From an uncultured Pelagibacteraceae bacterium (GTDB lineage: Bacteria > Pseudomonadota > Alphaproteobacteria > Pelagibacterales > Pelagibacteraceae), in contig CABXKF010000002.1 in the NCBI GenBank assembly GCA_902512765.1, positions 1-61,328 of the forward strand: DNA of 61,328 nt, read 5' to 3'. Shown in pieces: positions 29,539 to 36,944 of this stretch. The notes beneath the pieces are model-generated. The model was not told where the DNA came from and ran no database searches. It saw only the letters and a list, made by a program, of their open reading frames with translations. Position numbers and translations under genes: made by a program. Numbering within the stretch: the first letter of the stretch is position 1; the number at the start of each line of letters is the position of its first letter.

Positions 29539-29624
29539 GCCCTCGTGGTGAAATTGGTAGACACAAAGGACTTAAAATCCTTGCCGCTTGCGGAGTGCCA
29601 GTTCGAGTCTGGCCGAGGGCACCA
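29539..29624 (+). tRNA. tRNA-Leu (anticodon UAA)
   Basis: This is a class II tRNA of 86 bases including an encoded CCA. The acceptor stem is GCCCTCG/CGAGGGC, the anticodon loop CTTAAAA gives UAA (reads UUA), a long variable arm follows, and the T loop is GTTCGAGTC. The nadK start codon lies only four bases after the CCA, so tRNA 3' processing would also define the nadK mRNA 5' end. Confidence 0.97.
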
Positions 29625-29628
29625 CTAA

Positions 29629-30399
29629 ATGAGTAAGCTTCAGATAATTTCTGATAAGAATAAAAAATCCTTAAGCATTAAAAAGTTATTAGTAAAAAAA
29701 ATAGATACTCATCAATTTAAACAAAACAATCTTGTAATTGTTATCGGTGGTGACGGTTTTATGCTTGAAACTTTAAAGAAGAATAAAAATTCAAACAAAC
29801 AATTTTATGGAATTAACTCAGGAAATTATGGTTTCTTGATGAACAAATTTTCATCAGAAAATATTATTAAAAATTTAAAAAAAGCAAATATGATTTCTAT
29901 TTCGCCGTTAGAAATGATCGTTAAAAATAAGAATAATCAAATAAAAAAATCTTTAGCTATAAATGAAGTGTCAATTTTAAGACAAAGTAGACAAGCAGCC
30001 TCATTATCGATTAAACATGGATCCAAACAAATTATAAAAAAACTAGTTTCGGATGGTGTTCTTGTTTCAACACCTGCGGGTAGTACAGCCTATAATTTAT
30101 CAGTGCATGGACCTATACTTAGTCTAAATTCAAAAAAATTATCAATTGCCCCAATAAGCCCATTTAGACCAAGAAGATGGAAGGGTAAAATAGTTAATGA
30201 TAAATTAAAGATTGTAATCACAAATTTAAATCCATCTAAAAGACCCATCAGTGCTGTTGCTGATAATCTTGAAGTTAGAAATGCTAAATCAATTATAGTA
30301 AAGACAAACAATAAGATTAAATTTAACCTTCTCTATGACAAAAATAGAAGTTTACAAAAAAAAATAAAAATTGAACAATTAAGAAGAGAAACTACTTAA
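29629..30399 (+). CDS. nadK: NAD kinase
   Basis: NadK phosphorylates NAD+ to NADP+. The 256-residue enzyme shows the GGDG motif (VIGGDGFMLETL) near residue 40, YGINSGNYGFLMN, an NEVSILR segment, and the conserved glycine-rich GVLVSTPAGSTAYNLSVHGPIL near residue 143. It is shorter at the N-terminus than E. coli NadK. Its ATG lies four bases after tRNA-Leu with no room for a Shine-Dalgarno, suggesting translation of a nearly leaderless mRNA after tRNA processing. Confidence 0.92.
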   Translation: MSKLQIISDKNKKSLSIKKLLVKKIDTHQFKQNNLVIVIGGDGFMLETLKKNKNSNKQFYGINSGNYGFLMNKFSSENIIKNLKKANMISISPLEMIVKNKNNQIKKSLAINEVSILRQSRQAASLSIKHGSKQIIKKLVSDGVLVSTPAGSTAYNLSVHGPILSLNSKKLSIAPISPFRPRRWKGKIVNDKLKIVITNLNPSKRPISAVADNLEVRNAKSIIVKTNNKIKFNLLYDKNRSLQKKIKIEQLRRETT

Positions 30400-30405
30400 T
30401 TTAAA

Positions 30406-31113
30406 GTGTTAACAAAAGAGCAAATCAAACAATATCAAGAAGAAGGTTTTGTAATTCCTGATTATAAAATGTCTGAAAATGATCTTTTAGAGATTGAAGA
30501 GAAACACAATCAACTAATTAATAAATATCCAGAATATAAAAATTATTGTCCAGCTGTTCTTTTAAAAGATGAAAGTTTTTTAAAATATTGCTTGAATGAT
30601 AAAATATTAGACTTTGTTAAACAATTACTAGGCAACAACTATGCTTTATGGAACTCAAGTTTTTTTGCAAAACCTGCTCATAATGGCTTTGAAACTCCTT
30701 GGCATCAAGATGGACAATATTGGCCAATAAATCCACTAGCAACATGCACTGTATGGTTAGCAATTGATGATGCAACTGAAGAAAATGGATGTCTGAGATT
30801 TATCAAAGGATCACATAAAGATAAAAAACTTAAGGATCATTCTAGAAACAACAAAGAAAATTTAACATTGCATCAAGAGCTTAACAAAAATGAGTATGAT
30901 ATTTCTAAGTCAGTTAACTTATTACTTAAAAGAGGACAAATATCATTACATGATGTTTATATGGTTCATGGATCAAAAGAAAATAATTCTCCAAATTCTA
31001 GACGCGCAATGACAATGCGATTTATGCCTCTATCAAGTAAATTTGATCATGAATTTATTTTTGATAACAAGCCATCATTTAAAATTGATAAAATTTATCC
31101 TGTAAAAAATTAG
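30406..31113 (+). CDS. Phytanoyl-CoA dioxygenase (PhyH) family protein
   Basis: The 235-residue protein is a Fe(II)/2-oxoglutarate-dependent dioxygenase of the PhyH family. The metal-binding HxD is in TPWHQDGQYWP near residue 104, the distal His in DVYMVHGS near residue 192, and a 2-oxoglutarate-binding Arg in NSRRAMTMRFMP. The family hydroxylates varied small molecules, and the substrate here is unknown. The start is GTG, six bases after the nadK stop, so it probably shares the nadK transcript. Confidence 0.82.
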   Translation: MLTKEQIKQYQEEGFVIPDYKMSENDLLEIEEKHNQLINKYPEYKNYCPAVLLKDESFLKYCLNDKILDFVKQLLGNNYALWNSSFFAKPAHNGFETPWHQDGQYWPINPLATCTVWLAIDDATEENGCLRFIKGSHKDKKLKDHSRNNKENLTLHQELNKNEYDISKSVNLLLKRGQISLHDVYMVHGSKENNSPNSRRAMTMRFMPLSSKFDHEFIFDNKPSFKIDKIYPVKN

Positions 31114-31118
31114 ATAAC

Positions 31119-31170
31119 TGGCGTTACTGTACGGATACGAACTGTGGGTCTATTGATTATTAATCAAAAG
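31119..31170 (-). pseudogene. Decayed 3' half of a tRNA-Thr
   Basis: Aligned without gaps to the 3' half of the intact tRNA-Thr at 32788-32863, this 52-base stretch matches at 36 positions. The match starts at the CCA end (TGG at 31119-31121 on the plus strand) and runs through the T arm (ACGGATACGAAC) to the anticodon arm (TATTGATTA). Most differences are C-to-T type changes towards A+T. It lacks a 5' half and cannot be a functional tRNA. It lies directly after the PhyH stop codon. Confidence 0.6.
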
Positions 31171-31272
31171 TCTAAATTTAAAAAGATAAATAGTATCAAC
31201 GTTAATTGAAAACTATTTCAAATCTATACACACTTTGAACACAGTGATAGGGTTTTATTAATAATAAAAAAA

Positions 31273-31707
31273 ATGACAAGATTAGAAAATTTTTTAAAGC
31301 TAAATAAAAATAGAAAAATTTGGACTATTTCAAAAGACCGAAGTGTAATACAGGCACTTATTTTAATGTCAGAAAAGAATATAGGTGCAATCATTGTTGT
31401 AGATAATAATGATTTTCCAATAGGTATTTTTTCAGAAAGAGATTATGCAAGAAAGGTTATTTTAAAAGGTAAGAATAGCAAAGATACATTATTAGACGAG
31501 GTTATGACTAAAGAATTAATTACCGTTACTAGTGATTTCAAAATTGATCAGTGTATGGAATTAATGACCGAACATAGGATAAGACATCTACCAATATTAG
31601 AAAATAAAAAAGTTGTTGGAATTATTTCAATTGGTGATGTTCTAAAAATTATGATCAAAGAACAAAAAGAACTTATAGATCACTTACAAAGATTTATAAC
31701 TAGCTAA
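31273..31707 (+). CDS. Protein with paired CBS domains
   Basis: This is a stand-alone 144-residue protein composed of two CBS motifs: roughly residues 15-70 (VIQALILMSEKNIGAIIVVD, IGIFSERDYARKVI) and 78-135 (VMTKELITVTS, HRIRHLPILE, VVGIISIGDVLK). CBS pairs bind adenosine nucleotides and act as energy sensors or regulators of partner proteins; the partner is unknown. The gene is flanked on both sides by partial tRNA-Thr copies (31119-31170 and 31718-31771), so it may be an inserted cassette. Confidence 0.88.
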   Translation: MTRLENFLKLNKNRKIWTISKDRSVIQALILMSEKNIGAIIVVDNNDFPIGIFSERDYARKVILKGKNSKDTLLDEVMTKELITVTSDFKIDQCMELMTEHRIRHLPILENKKVVGIISIGDVLKIMIKEQKELIDHLQRFITS

Positions 31708-31717
31708 AATACATTTT

Positions 31718-31771
31718 GATGGTGCCCCTGCATGGAGTTGAACCGCGGACCTATTGATTACAAATAAATTG
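31718..31771 (-). pseudogene. 3' half of tRNA-Thr (insertion scar)
   Basis: This 54-base stretch matches the 3' half of the intact tRNA-Thr gene at 50 of 54 positions, from before the encoded CCA (31720-31722) through the T arm and variable region to the far side of the anticodon stem. Identity stops at 31771; beyond it no D arm or acceptor 5' strand exists. The four differences lie in the acceptor/T stems and the anticodon stem. The fragment has the form of the displaced att site left after integration at a tRNA 3' end. Confidence 0.88.
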
Positions 31772-31774
31772 AAG

Positions 31775-32668
31775 TTATATTTTAATTTTTTTATGATTTA
31801 AAAAGAGGCCACCAAAAAAAAAGAATATTGGTAATATCCATTTAATGTAATTTGAATAAAAAGTAAGTGTGTCAGGATTATATGTGTTCTTCTTAACTTG
31901 TGGTCCTGTATATTTAAATTTTCTATTACCCTCTTTATTAAAATGACTTGCTAAATCAAGTCGACCAATAGCATTATAAGTATTTTTAATATTTAATTGA
32001 TTTTGATAATCATCATAATATTCGTCTATACTAAAATTAAAAGTTAAACCCATATTCGGGTCTGATAAATAAAATTTATTATTAATTTTTGCCTGCATTA
32101 TAACATGTCCACTTAAACCAATAATATTATAATCAATATTGTATCTTTTCCTGATTAAATTTGCGAAACCAATTGCATCTTGAGAGCAAATACTAATTCC
32201 TCTTTTTAGCGCAAACTTATAATCAGAGGATTGATAAAAAATATAAGACCTGTTATATTGACTTTTCCTACCATTATTTATTTGATTTTCTTCAAATTTT
32301 CTAAAAAGATAAAGTATCCAATTTTCTTGGAACTTTATTGTAGTATATCTTTCTTTCCAACTATATTCTGTAGGAGCTTTTGAAATAAAGTAAATTTTTG
32401 TAGCCTCACTTAAAAATTTTAGTGTTTCACCGTGTATTTGATATAATTCGTCTAATTTTTTAATTGCACTTTCATACGGTAGTATTTCTGTTCTATTTCC
32501 TTCAGAAATATAATTTAAAATTTTTTTATTTTCTTTTGAAAAATACCCATTTATTAATTTTAGATCATTTCTATAATCATTAGGATAAAAAATATTATAG
32601 ATATTTAATGAAATTAAAAATACCGAGGCTAATAACATGGCCCTTATCAAAAGTTTAATAAACATCAT
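31775..32668 (-). CDS. Membrane-anchored transglutaminase-like protein
   Basis: I do not recognise a named family, but the 297-residue protein has a transglutaminase-like catalytic triad pattern: Cys161 in ISICSQDA, His188 in LSGHVIMQA and Asp203 in FYLSDPNMG. Such domains act as cysteine proteases or cross-linking enzymes. An N-terminal membrane helix (residues 4-27) and a C-terminal helix near 275-290 bracket the domain, placing it probably in the periplasm. It is the only gene between the tRNA-Thr 3' scar at 31718-31771 and the intact tRNA-Thr, so it looks like cargo of one insertion. Triad assignment is by pattern, and activity is inference. Confidence 0.6.
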   Translation of the reverse strand: MMFIKLLIRAMLLASVFLISLNIYNIFYPNDYRNDLKLINGYFSKENKKILNYISEGNRTEILPYESAIKKLDELYQIHGETLKFLSEATKIYFISKAPTEYSWKERYTTIKFQENWILYLFRKFEENQINNGRKSQYNRSYIFYQSSDYKFALKRGISICSQDAIGFANLIRKRYNIDYNIIGLSGHVIMQAKINNKFYLSDPNMGLTFNFSIDEYYDDYQNQLNIKNTYNAIGRLDLASHFNKEGNRKFKYTGPQVKKNTYNPDTLTFYSNYIKWILPIFFFFGGLFLNHKKIKI

Positions 32669-32787
32669 TTAAAATTGAGTGATAAATACCCAATTTATAT
32701 GAATTAAATTTTAAGATTTTAAAAATCAACATATGAATAAAACCTAAGCTCATTAAAAAATTATTCAACACCATTTTTATTGAGTGA

Positions 32788-32863
32788 TGGTGCCCCCGCA
32801 CGGAGTCGAACCGCGGACCTATTGATTACAAATCAATTGCTCTACCAGCTGAGCTACAAGGGC
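32788..32863 (-). tRNA. tRNA-Thr (anticodon UGU)
   Basis: The complement of this 76-base stretch folds as a full tRNA with encoded CCA: acceptor GCCCTTG pairing with CGGGGGC (two G-U pairs), D arm AGCTCAGCTGGTAGAGC, anticodon loop TTTGTAA giving UGU (reads ACA, threonine), and T loop TTCGACT. It is the only complete copy of this tRNA in the window. Partial copies lie on both sides at 31119, 31718 and 41471. A TATAAC -10-like sequence sits 26 bases upstream (complement of 32889-32894), with no strong -35. Confidence 0.96.
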
Positions 32864-32963
32864 ATTAGTTTTTTCAAACAATTACTGGGTTATATAACAA
32901 ATATAAATTTTAACACACTTTTTTTTACTAACAAAACACTAGTAAAATGAATTAAATTTTCAA

Positions 32964-32985
32964 AAAATTATACCAAAATTATACC
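32964..32985 (+). repeat. Tandem 11-bp direct repeat near tRNA-Thr
   Basis: Two abutting exact copies of AAAATTATACC (32964-32974 and 32975-32985) lie about 100 bases outside the 5' end of the intact tRNA-Thr, in the 220-base spacer before the DNA methyltransferase gene. A looser pair of GTCAAATGA repeats occurs at 33000 and 33021. Short repeats next to a tRNA attachment site can be recombinase arm sites, but that role here is conjecture. I see no gene in the spacer. Confidence 0.5.
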
Positions 32986-33083
32986 GCCAATTATCTAAGG
33001 TCAAATGATTGAGGCACAAAGTCAAATGACTCTCTAGATAATCTAATCGATTGAATTTAGTATATTTGCTATAGAATATCAGA

Positions 33084-34280
33084 ATGAAGAATCTAAAAGC
33101 ATTAAGTTTTTTTTCTGGTGCAATGGGACTAGATCTTGGTCTTAAAAAAGCTGGTATTGAAATTATACTTGCTTGTGAGAGTGAAAAATTTATCAGAGAA
33201 ACAATAAAGCTTAATAATCCAAAACTTAAAGTTTTAGAGGATATAAATTTATATTCCGCACAAGATATAAGAAAAGAAGCTGGTTTAAAAAAGAATGATA
33301 AAATTGATTTAATTGTTGGTGGACCACCATGCCAGGCATTCAGTACAGCAGGTAAAAGATTATCTATAAATGAGAATAGGGGAGTGGTATTTATTAAATA
33401 TCTTGAATTGATAAAAGAACTAAATCCAACTTATTTTGTAATAGAAAATGTTAGAGGATTATTATCAGTGCCATTAAAACATGTTCCTCATAATAATAGA
33501 AAAAGCAAACTCAAAACTGTGGAAGAAAAAGGTGGCACACTCCAATACATCTTAAATTATTTAAAAAAATGTGGATATAAAGTTTCTTTTAATCTTTATA
33601 ATTCTGCCAATTTTGGAACTCCACAGATTAGAGAAAGAATAGTTATTATGGGTAATAAAAAAGATAAACTTCCATACTTATCACCAACACATTCAGAGCT
33701 TGGTGAATTTGGACTAAAAAAATGGAATACATTTAAATCTGCGGTTAAAGGTTTACATAATATCAAGCATGACCATGTAAAATTTCCAGATAAAAGAATT
33801 AAATATTATAAAAAACTTAAAGAAGGACAAAATTGGAAAAACTTATCTAAGGCACTACAAAAGGAGGCTCTTGGCAATTCTTACTATGCAGGAGGAGGTA
33901 AGACAGGCTTTTTAAGAAGACTTGGATGGAACAAGCCATCACCAACTTTAGTTACTGATCCTACTATGCCTGCTACAGACTTAGCTCACCCTGAATTAAA
34001 CAGACCATTATCTATTCAAGAATATATGCGAATACAAGAGTTTCCAGATAACTGGAAATTAAGCGGAAGTTTAAGAAATCAATATAAGCAAATTGGAAAT
34101 GCTGTCCCTATAAGTTTAGGTAAAGCAATAGGTAAATTAATAGTAGATCATATAAAAAAAAAGAAAATAAAAGTTATTAATAATTTTAAGTATTCAAGAT
34201 ATCTGAATACTAGTGATTTAGATTGGCAGAATAGTATCAATAAAAAAATTGTCTCAAATCAAAAATCATTTAATTTTTAG
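33084..34280 (+). CDS. DNA (cytosine-5-)-methyltransferase of a restriction-modification system
   Basis: The 398-residue protein carries the ordered m5C methyltransferase motifs. Motif I is [11 protein letters not shown] at residues 9-19, motif IV is GGPPCQAFS with catalytic Cys83, motif VI is ENVRG at 121-125, motif VIII is QIRER at 181-185, then a target-recognition region to about 300. Motifs IX/X end with [12 protein letters not shown] and QIGNAVP. It methylates cytosine in a specific sequence that cannot be read from the protein. Its 3' end overlaps the convergent endonuclease gene by 11 bases, so the two form a type II system. Confidence 0.93.
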   Translation: MKNLKALSFFSGAMGLDLGLKKAGIEIILACESEKFIRETIKLNNPKLKVLEDINLYSAQDIRKEAGLKKNDKIDLIVGGPPCQAFSTAGKRLSINENRGVVFIKYLELIKELNPTYFVIENVRGLLSVPLKHVPHNNRKSKLKTVEEKGGTLQYILNYLKKCGYKVSFNLYNSANFGTPQIRERIVIMGNKKDKLPYLSPTHSELGEFGLKKWNTFKSAVKGLHNIKHDHVKFPDKRIKYYKKLKEGQNWKNLSKALQKEALGNSYYAGGGKTGFLRRLGWNKPSPTLVTDPTMPATDLAHPELNRPLSIQEYMRIQEFPDNWKLSGSLRNQYKQIGNAVPISLGKAIGKLIVDHIKKKKIKVINNFKYSRYLNTSDLDWQNSINKKIVSNQKSFNF

Positions 34281-35034
34281 AATCTCTTAATTGAATATAT
34301 TTTTTTTCAATTTCTAATATCATTGGTTTAATTTGTTCATAAATATAATCATATTCTAAATTAATTTTTGTCCAAAAGTCTTTACCAGCAAATTTATTTA
34401 TATTTTGAGATCTAAAGTGCCAAACTGAACCAGTTTTAAAAGCTGTACCGAAAAGTGCATTTTCATGTATGGAAAGTTCCATCACAGATCTTGGACTGTG
34501 TCCTGCTGTTAAAGTATCTTCAGCAGTTTTCATTTGTATATATGTTAATTTGCCATTTATTAGAGCTATTGCGTCAACTCCTGTTATTTTGATACCAAAC
34601 TCCTCTTCTGTATTAATTACATTATTTGAACATGAGGCAATCTTTTCCCATAATGATCCCATACTTGTAGATAAAGATTTTGAAATTGTTTGAGCTGATT
34701 TAAAGATATCTGCACCCACAATAGAGAACACACTATTTTTTTTAGTAGCTATTTTTTCTGGAAGTTTATTTTCTATATAGTTTTTTTTAAATTTATTGAT
34801 TTTGCCTGTAATCTTTTCTTTTACTTGATTTTCAGTATCATTTTTTAATTCGATATATTCTTTAATAAATCTATTTATTACCTCTTTATTTTTATATGCG
34901 TCATATAAATTAGCATGAATAGTATTTGGAGGTGTTATTTTTTTTGCTTCTTCAAGTATATATTTTTTTTTATCAGATTTGTTTTTTTTGACAAATTCTT
35001 CTAAATCAAATTCTTTTTCTTTTTTTTTTATCAA
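34270..35034 (-). CDS. Putative type II restriction endonuclease (PD-(D/E)XK)
   Basis: This 254-residue protein has no family I can name, but contains a PD-(D/E)XK-type core: Glu130 in SLWEKIA, Asp154 in [11 protein letters not shown], and Gln167-Met-Lys169 in TYIQMKT, where Gln replaces the usual Glu. The following SPRSVMEL and VWHF segments could be DNA contacts. The N-terminal 95 residues are lysine-rich and probably helical. The start is TTG, with no nearby in-frame ATG and no Shine-Dalgarno, which would keep expression low. The convergent, overlapping m5C methyltransferase gene makes the restriction role likely but unproven. Confidence 0.68.
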   Translation of the reverse strand: MIKKKEKEFDLEEFVKKNKSDKKKYILEEAKKITPPNTIHANLYDAYKNKEVINRFIKEYIELKNDTENQVKEKITGKINKFKKNYIENKLPEKIATKKNSVFSIVGADIFKSAQTISKSLSTSMGSLWEKIASCSNNVINTEEEFGIKITGVDAIALINGKLTYIQMKTAEDTLTAGHSPRSVMELSIHENALFGTAFKTGSVWHFRSQNINKFAGKDFWTKINLEYDYIYEQIKPMILEIEKKYIQLRDSKN

Positions 35035-35056
35035 TGTTTTTTATTATGTCAGCTTA

Positions 35057-35659
35057 TTAATTAAATTTAAATGATAAATGGGTTTCTATATCTTTAAAAT
35101 TATCACCCACACATTTACTATAAGTTTCAGCTATTTTTTCAGGATATTGATCTAAATTCCATCTATTTAGAGTTACATCAAAATACTTATTAGCTGCAAA
35201 ATTTTCATTACTCATAAGTTCAATAGTAAATTGGTTTTGTGGATTATACTCTTTCATTAAACCATCTGAGAACTCATTTAATTTATAGGGTTTAGGTGCG
35301 CTCAACATAACAAAACTAGCCATGTCATTAAAAGCTGAACTAATTACTAATATTTCTGCTTCTGCCAATAACTTTTCTTTGTTAATCTTAATAGGGATCG
35401 TTATTCCCTCTATCTGTTTTATCTCTTTTGGAGCTTTGTAAGTAAGAAAAGAAAATAGTACGTTTATATAGTCACAATTCTTTTTCATTAAAGCAAATCG
35501 TAACTTGTCTCCCCAAACAACTTCACCATGAACACTTGCTACAACGTAAGATCCAAAGTCATCAACAGACCATTTATCCTCATTAGCTTGAGCTTGATAA
35601 GCGATTACTAATAAAAATAGAAATAAATGGAGAGAAATAAAAATAAAAAAGCGCCTCAT
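35057..35659 (-). CDS. Secreted protein of unknown function
   Basis: I do not recognise this 200-residue protein. It has a signal peptide: MRR, a long hydrophobic core to about residue 20, and an AQA cleavage site near 25. The mature protein is soluble, with two cysteines (KKNCDYINV and YSKCVGDN) and no evident catalytic motif. It starts inside the end of the 61-residue gene upstream (overlap of four bases), so the two are translationally coupled. It lies in the accessory region, 22 bases from the start of the endonuclease gene. Confidence 0.6.
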   Translation of the reverse strand: MRRFFIFISLHLFLFLLVIAYQAQANEDKWSVDDFGSYVVASVHGEVVWGDKLRFALMKKNCDYINVLFSFLTYKAPKEIKQIEGITIPIKINKEKLLAEAEILVISSAFNDMASFVMLSAPKPYKLNEFSDGLMKEYNPQNQFTIELMSNENFAANKYFDVTLNRWNLDQYPEKIAETYSKCVGDNFKDIETHLSFKFN

Positions 35660-35841
35660 GATTTGAGCTCCACTTTGATTCCATTCTTTTTAAGTATTTT
35701 AATTATCTTGTCCCAAATAATACTATTGTGGGTACTGGGACTAATTTCGAATTTGAAGGTTTTTTTATAAACTGGACTACAGTTATCATAAGCAACATAA
35801 GCACTTACATGACAGTATTTGCAAATACGGTCTATTTCCAT
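35656..35841 (-). CDS. Small CxxC protein of unknown function
   Basis: This is a 61-residue protein with CKYC near the N-terminus (residues 7-10) and a third Cys at residue 21; two cysteines in CxxC spacing could bind a metal. No homologue is recognised. The ATG has a good AGGAGT Shine-Dalgarno (complement of 35849-35854) eight bases before it, and the stop overlaps the start of the secreted-protein gene, both arguments that it is real. Confidence 0.55.
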   Translation of the reverse strand: MEIDRICKYCHVSAYVAYDNCSPVYKKTFKFEISPSTHNSIIWDKIIKILKKNGIKVELKS

Positions 35842-35908
35842 GTATCTGAACTCCTATTTTTGGTTGATTTTTTTAAGGTTAGTAATTTGTAGTTAGTGAT
35901 GGTTCCAC

Positions 35909-35977
35909 TCCTTTTCATATCAAGGGGTTTACGCAACAAGGAAGACAATGAAAAAAAACGCAAACTTTTGAAAAGGA
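35909..35977. repeat. Imperfect inverted repeat in an intergenic spacer
   Basis: TCCTTTTCA (35909-35917) is repeated in inverse as TGAAAAGGA (35969-35977), and similarity continues a few bases outward. The repeats enclose about 50 bases and lie in the 219-base spacer between two minus-strand small genes. I see no gene in the spacer apart from trivial reading frames. It could be a regulator site or a remnant of a mobile sequence. Confidence 0.35.
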
Positions 35978-36060
35978 ATGAAATCCAATGCATATTTTTA
36001 CTTATGTAAAAACTTGTTGTTTTTAATTGGTTTAAATTTTGTTTCGATTATGTTTTTATT

Positions 36061-36246
36061 TTAAAGATCGTCATTGTTCCAAGTAAACAAATCTGCCTCA
36101 AAAGGAATATTTCTAAATTTTAATAACGCCTTATATTTTTCTAGTCGATCTTCTTTTTTAGCATTTTTTAAGTAAGTGAATATTTGATCATAGGTCAGTC
36201 CTTTCAACCTATCTTTTTTCACATCAATATATTCTTCGTATTCCAT
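36061..36246 (-). CDS. Small unknown protein, possibly 5'-truncated gene
   Basis: The ATG-initiated frame encodes 61 residues, rich in charged and aromatic residues (MEYEEYIDVKKDR start, YDQIFTYLKN), with no recognised domain. The same frame stays open upstream to 36402, adding 52 plausible residues without any ATG, GTG or TTG before a TAA at 36403-36405. There is no good Shine-Dalgarno before the ATG. This suggests a gene that has lost its 5' end, or a non-standard start. I list the conservative ATG version. Confidence 0.4.
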   Translation of the reverse strand: MEYEEYIDVKKDRLKGLTYDQIFTYLKNAKKEDRLEKYKALLKFRNIPFEADLFTWNNDDL

Positions 36247-36670
36247 ACCAGCTATTGCATAACCTTTATTTGGATCAATGTGTTCTGCATAGCTAATAGT
36301 ATCCTCAGTTTCTTTAAGGATATCGTAATAATGAGCAATCTGATTATTAGACTCAAAAAGACAATCTCTTCTAAAATCGAAAAGTTTTAATTGTTGCGTA
36401 TATTAGGAGTTGTTTAAAATTTTAGAAATGAATTTTAACAATTATAAAATTAAATAATAATTGTGACCTTTGTATGTTGAAAAAAAATTATTAGATGATA
36501 TATTAAAGTTAGTTAATTGATTTACTTGTTTAGACAATTATTTAACTAAAAGTCGTTAAATTTTTTCAAGCAATTTTGTCGTATTAACCAAACAAAACTA
36601 ACCGTTTTGTTTTGGATTAATTGATAAAGTTCATATTTTTCCAAGGCAAAATGTATTTTGAAAGGAAGAT
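36247..36670. other. Gene-poor spacer with a hairpin upstream of the nuclease unit
   Basis: This 424-base stretch holds the open upstream continuation of the small minus-strand frame (to 36402) and then very A+T-rich sequence with only trivial reading frames. One clear structure is an inverted repeat at 36588-36615: CCAAACAAAAC, five-base loop, GTTTTGTTTTGG, pairing with one bulged T. It lies 55 bases before the 90-residue gene. No T-run follows, so it is not a standard terminator; a leader or operator role is possible. Confidence 0.4.
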
Positions 36671-36943
36671 ATGAAAAAAGCTAAACCTAAAGATAAGACA
36701 TTTTTAAGTACTAATGAAAAATTAGTTAAAATGTTTGAAGACCAAATTCCTGAAGATCGTCAACAAGTGTTAAGAGATATTGATAGCATCATGTGTAATA
36801 TGCTTGAAGTTGAGCCTAATGATTTACCTTGGATAAACCCTAATAAACATGAAGAAAAATGGGAAATTTTAATGAATAAATTAAGATTAGTTGTTGGTAG
36901 AATAGAATACGCTAGTAAGCAAAAAACAAGAACAGTTCATTAA
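36671..36943 (+). CDS. Small unknown protein linked to a nuclease gene
   Basis: A 90-residue soluble protein without recognised domain. It is helical and charged, with a MEVEP-like segment (NMLEVEPNDLPWINPNKH) in the middle and a basic C-terminus. AGGAAG lies just before the ATG, a fair Shine-Dalgarno. The next gene, a Cas4-like/DEDDy nuclease fusion, starts two bases after its stop, so the two are surely co-translated and may act together, for example as partner or inhibitor. That functional link is inference. Confidence 0.6.
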   Translation: MKKAKPKDKTFLSTNEKLVKMFEDQIPEDRQQVLRDIDSIMCNMLEVEPNDLPWINPNKHEEKWEILMNKLRLVVGRIEYASKQKTRTVH

Positions 36944-36944
36944 A

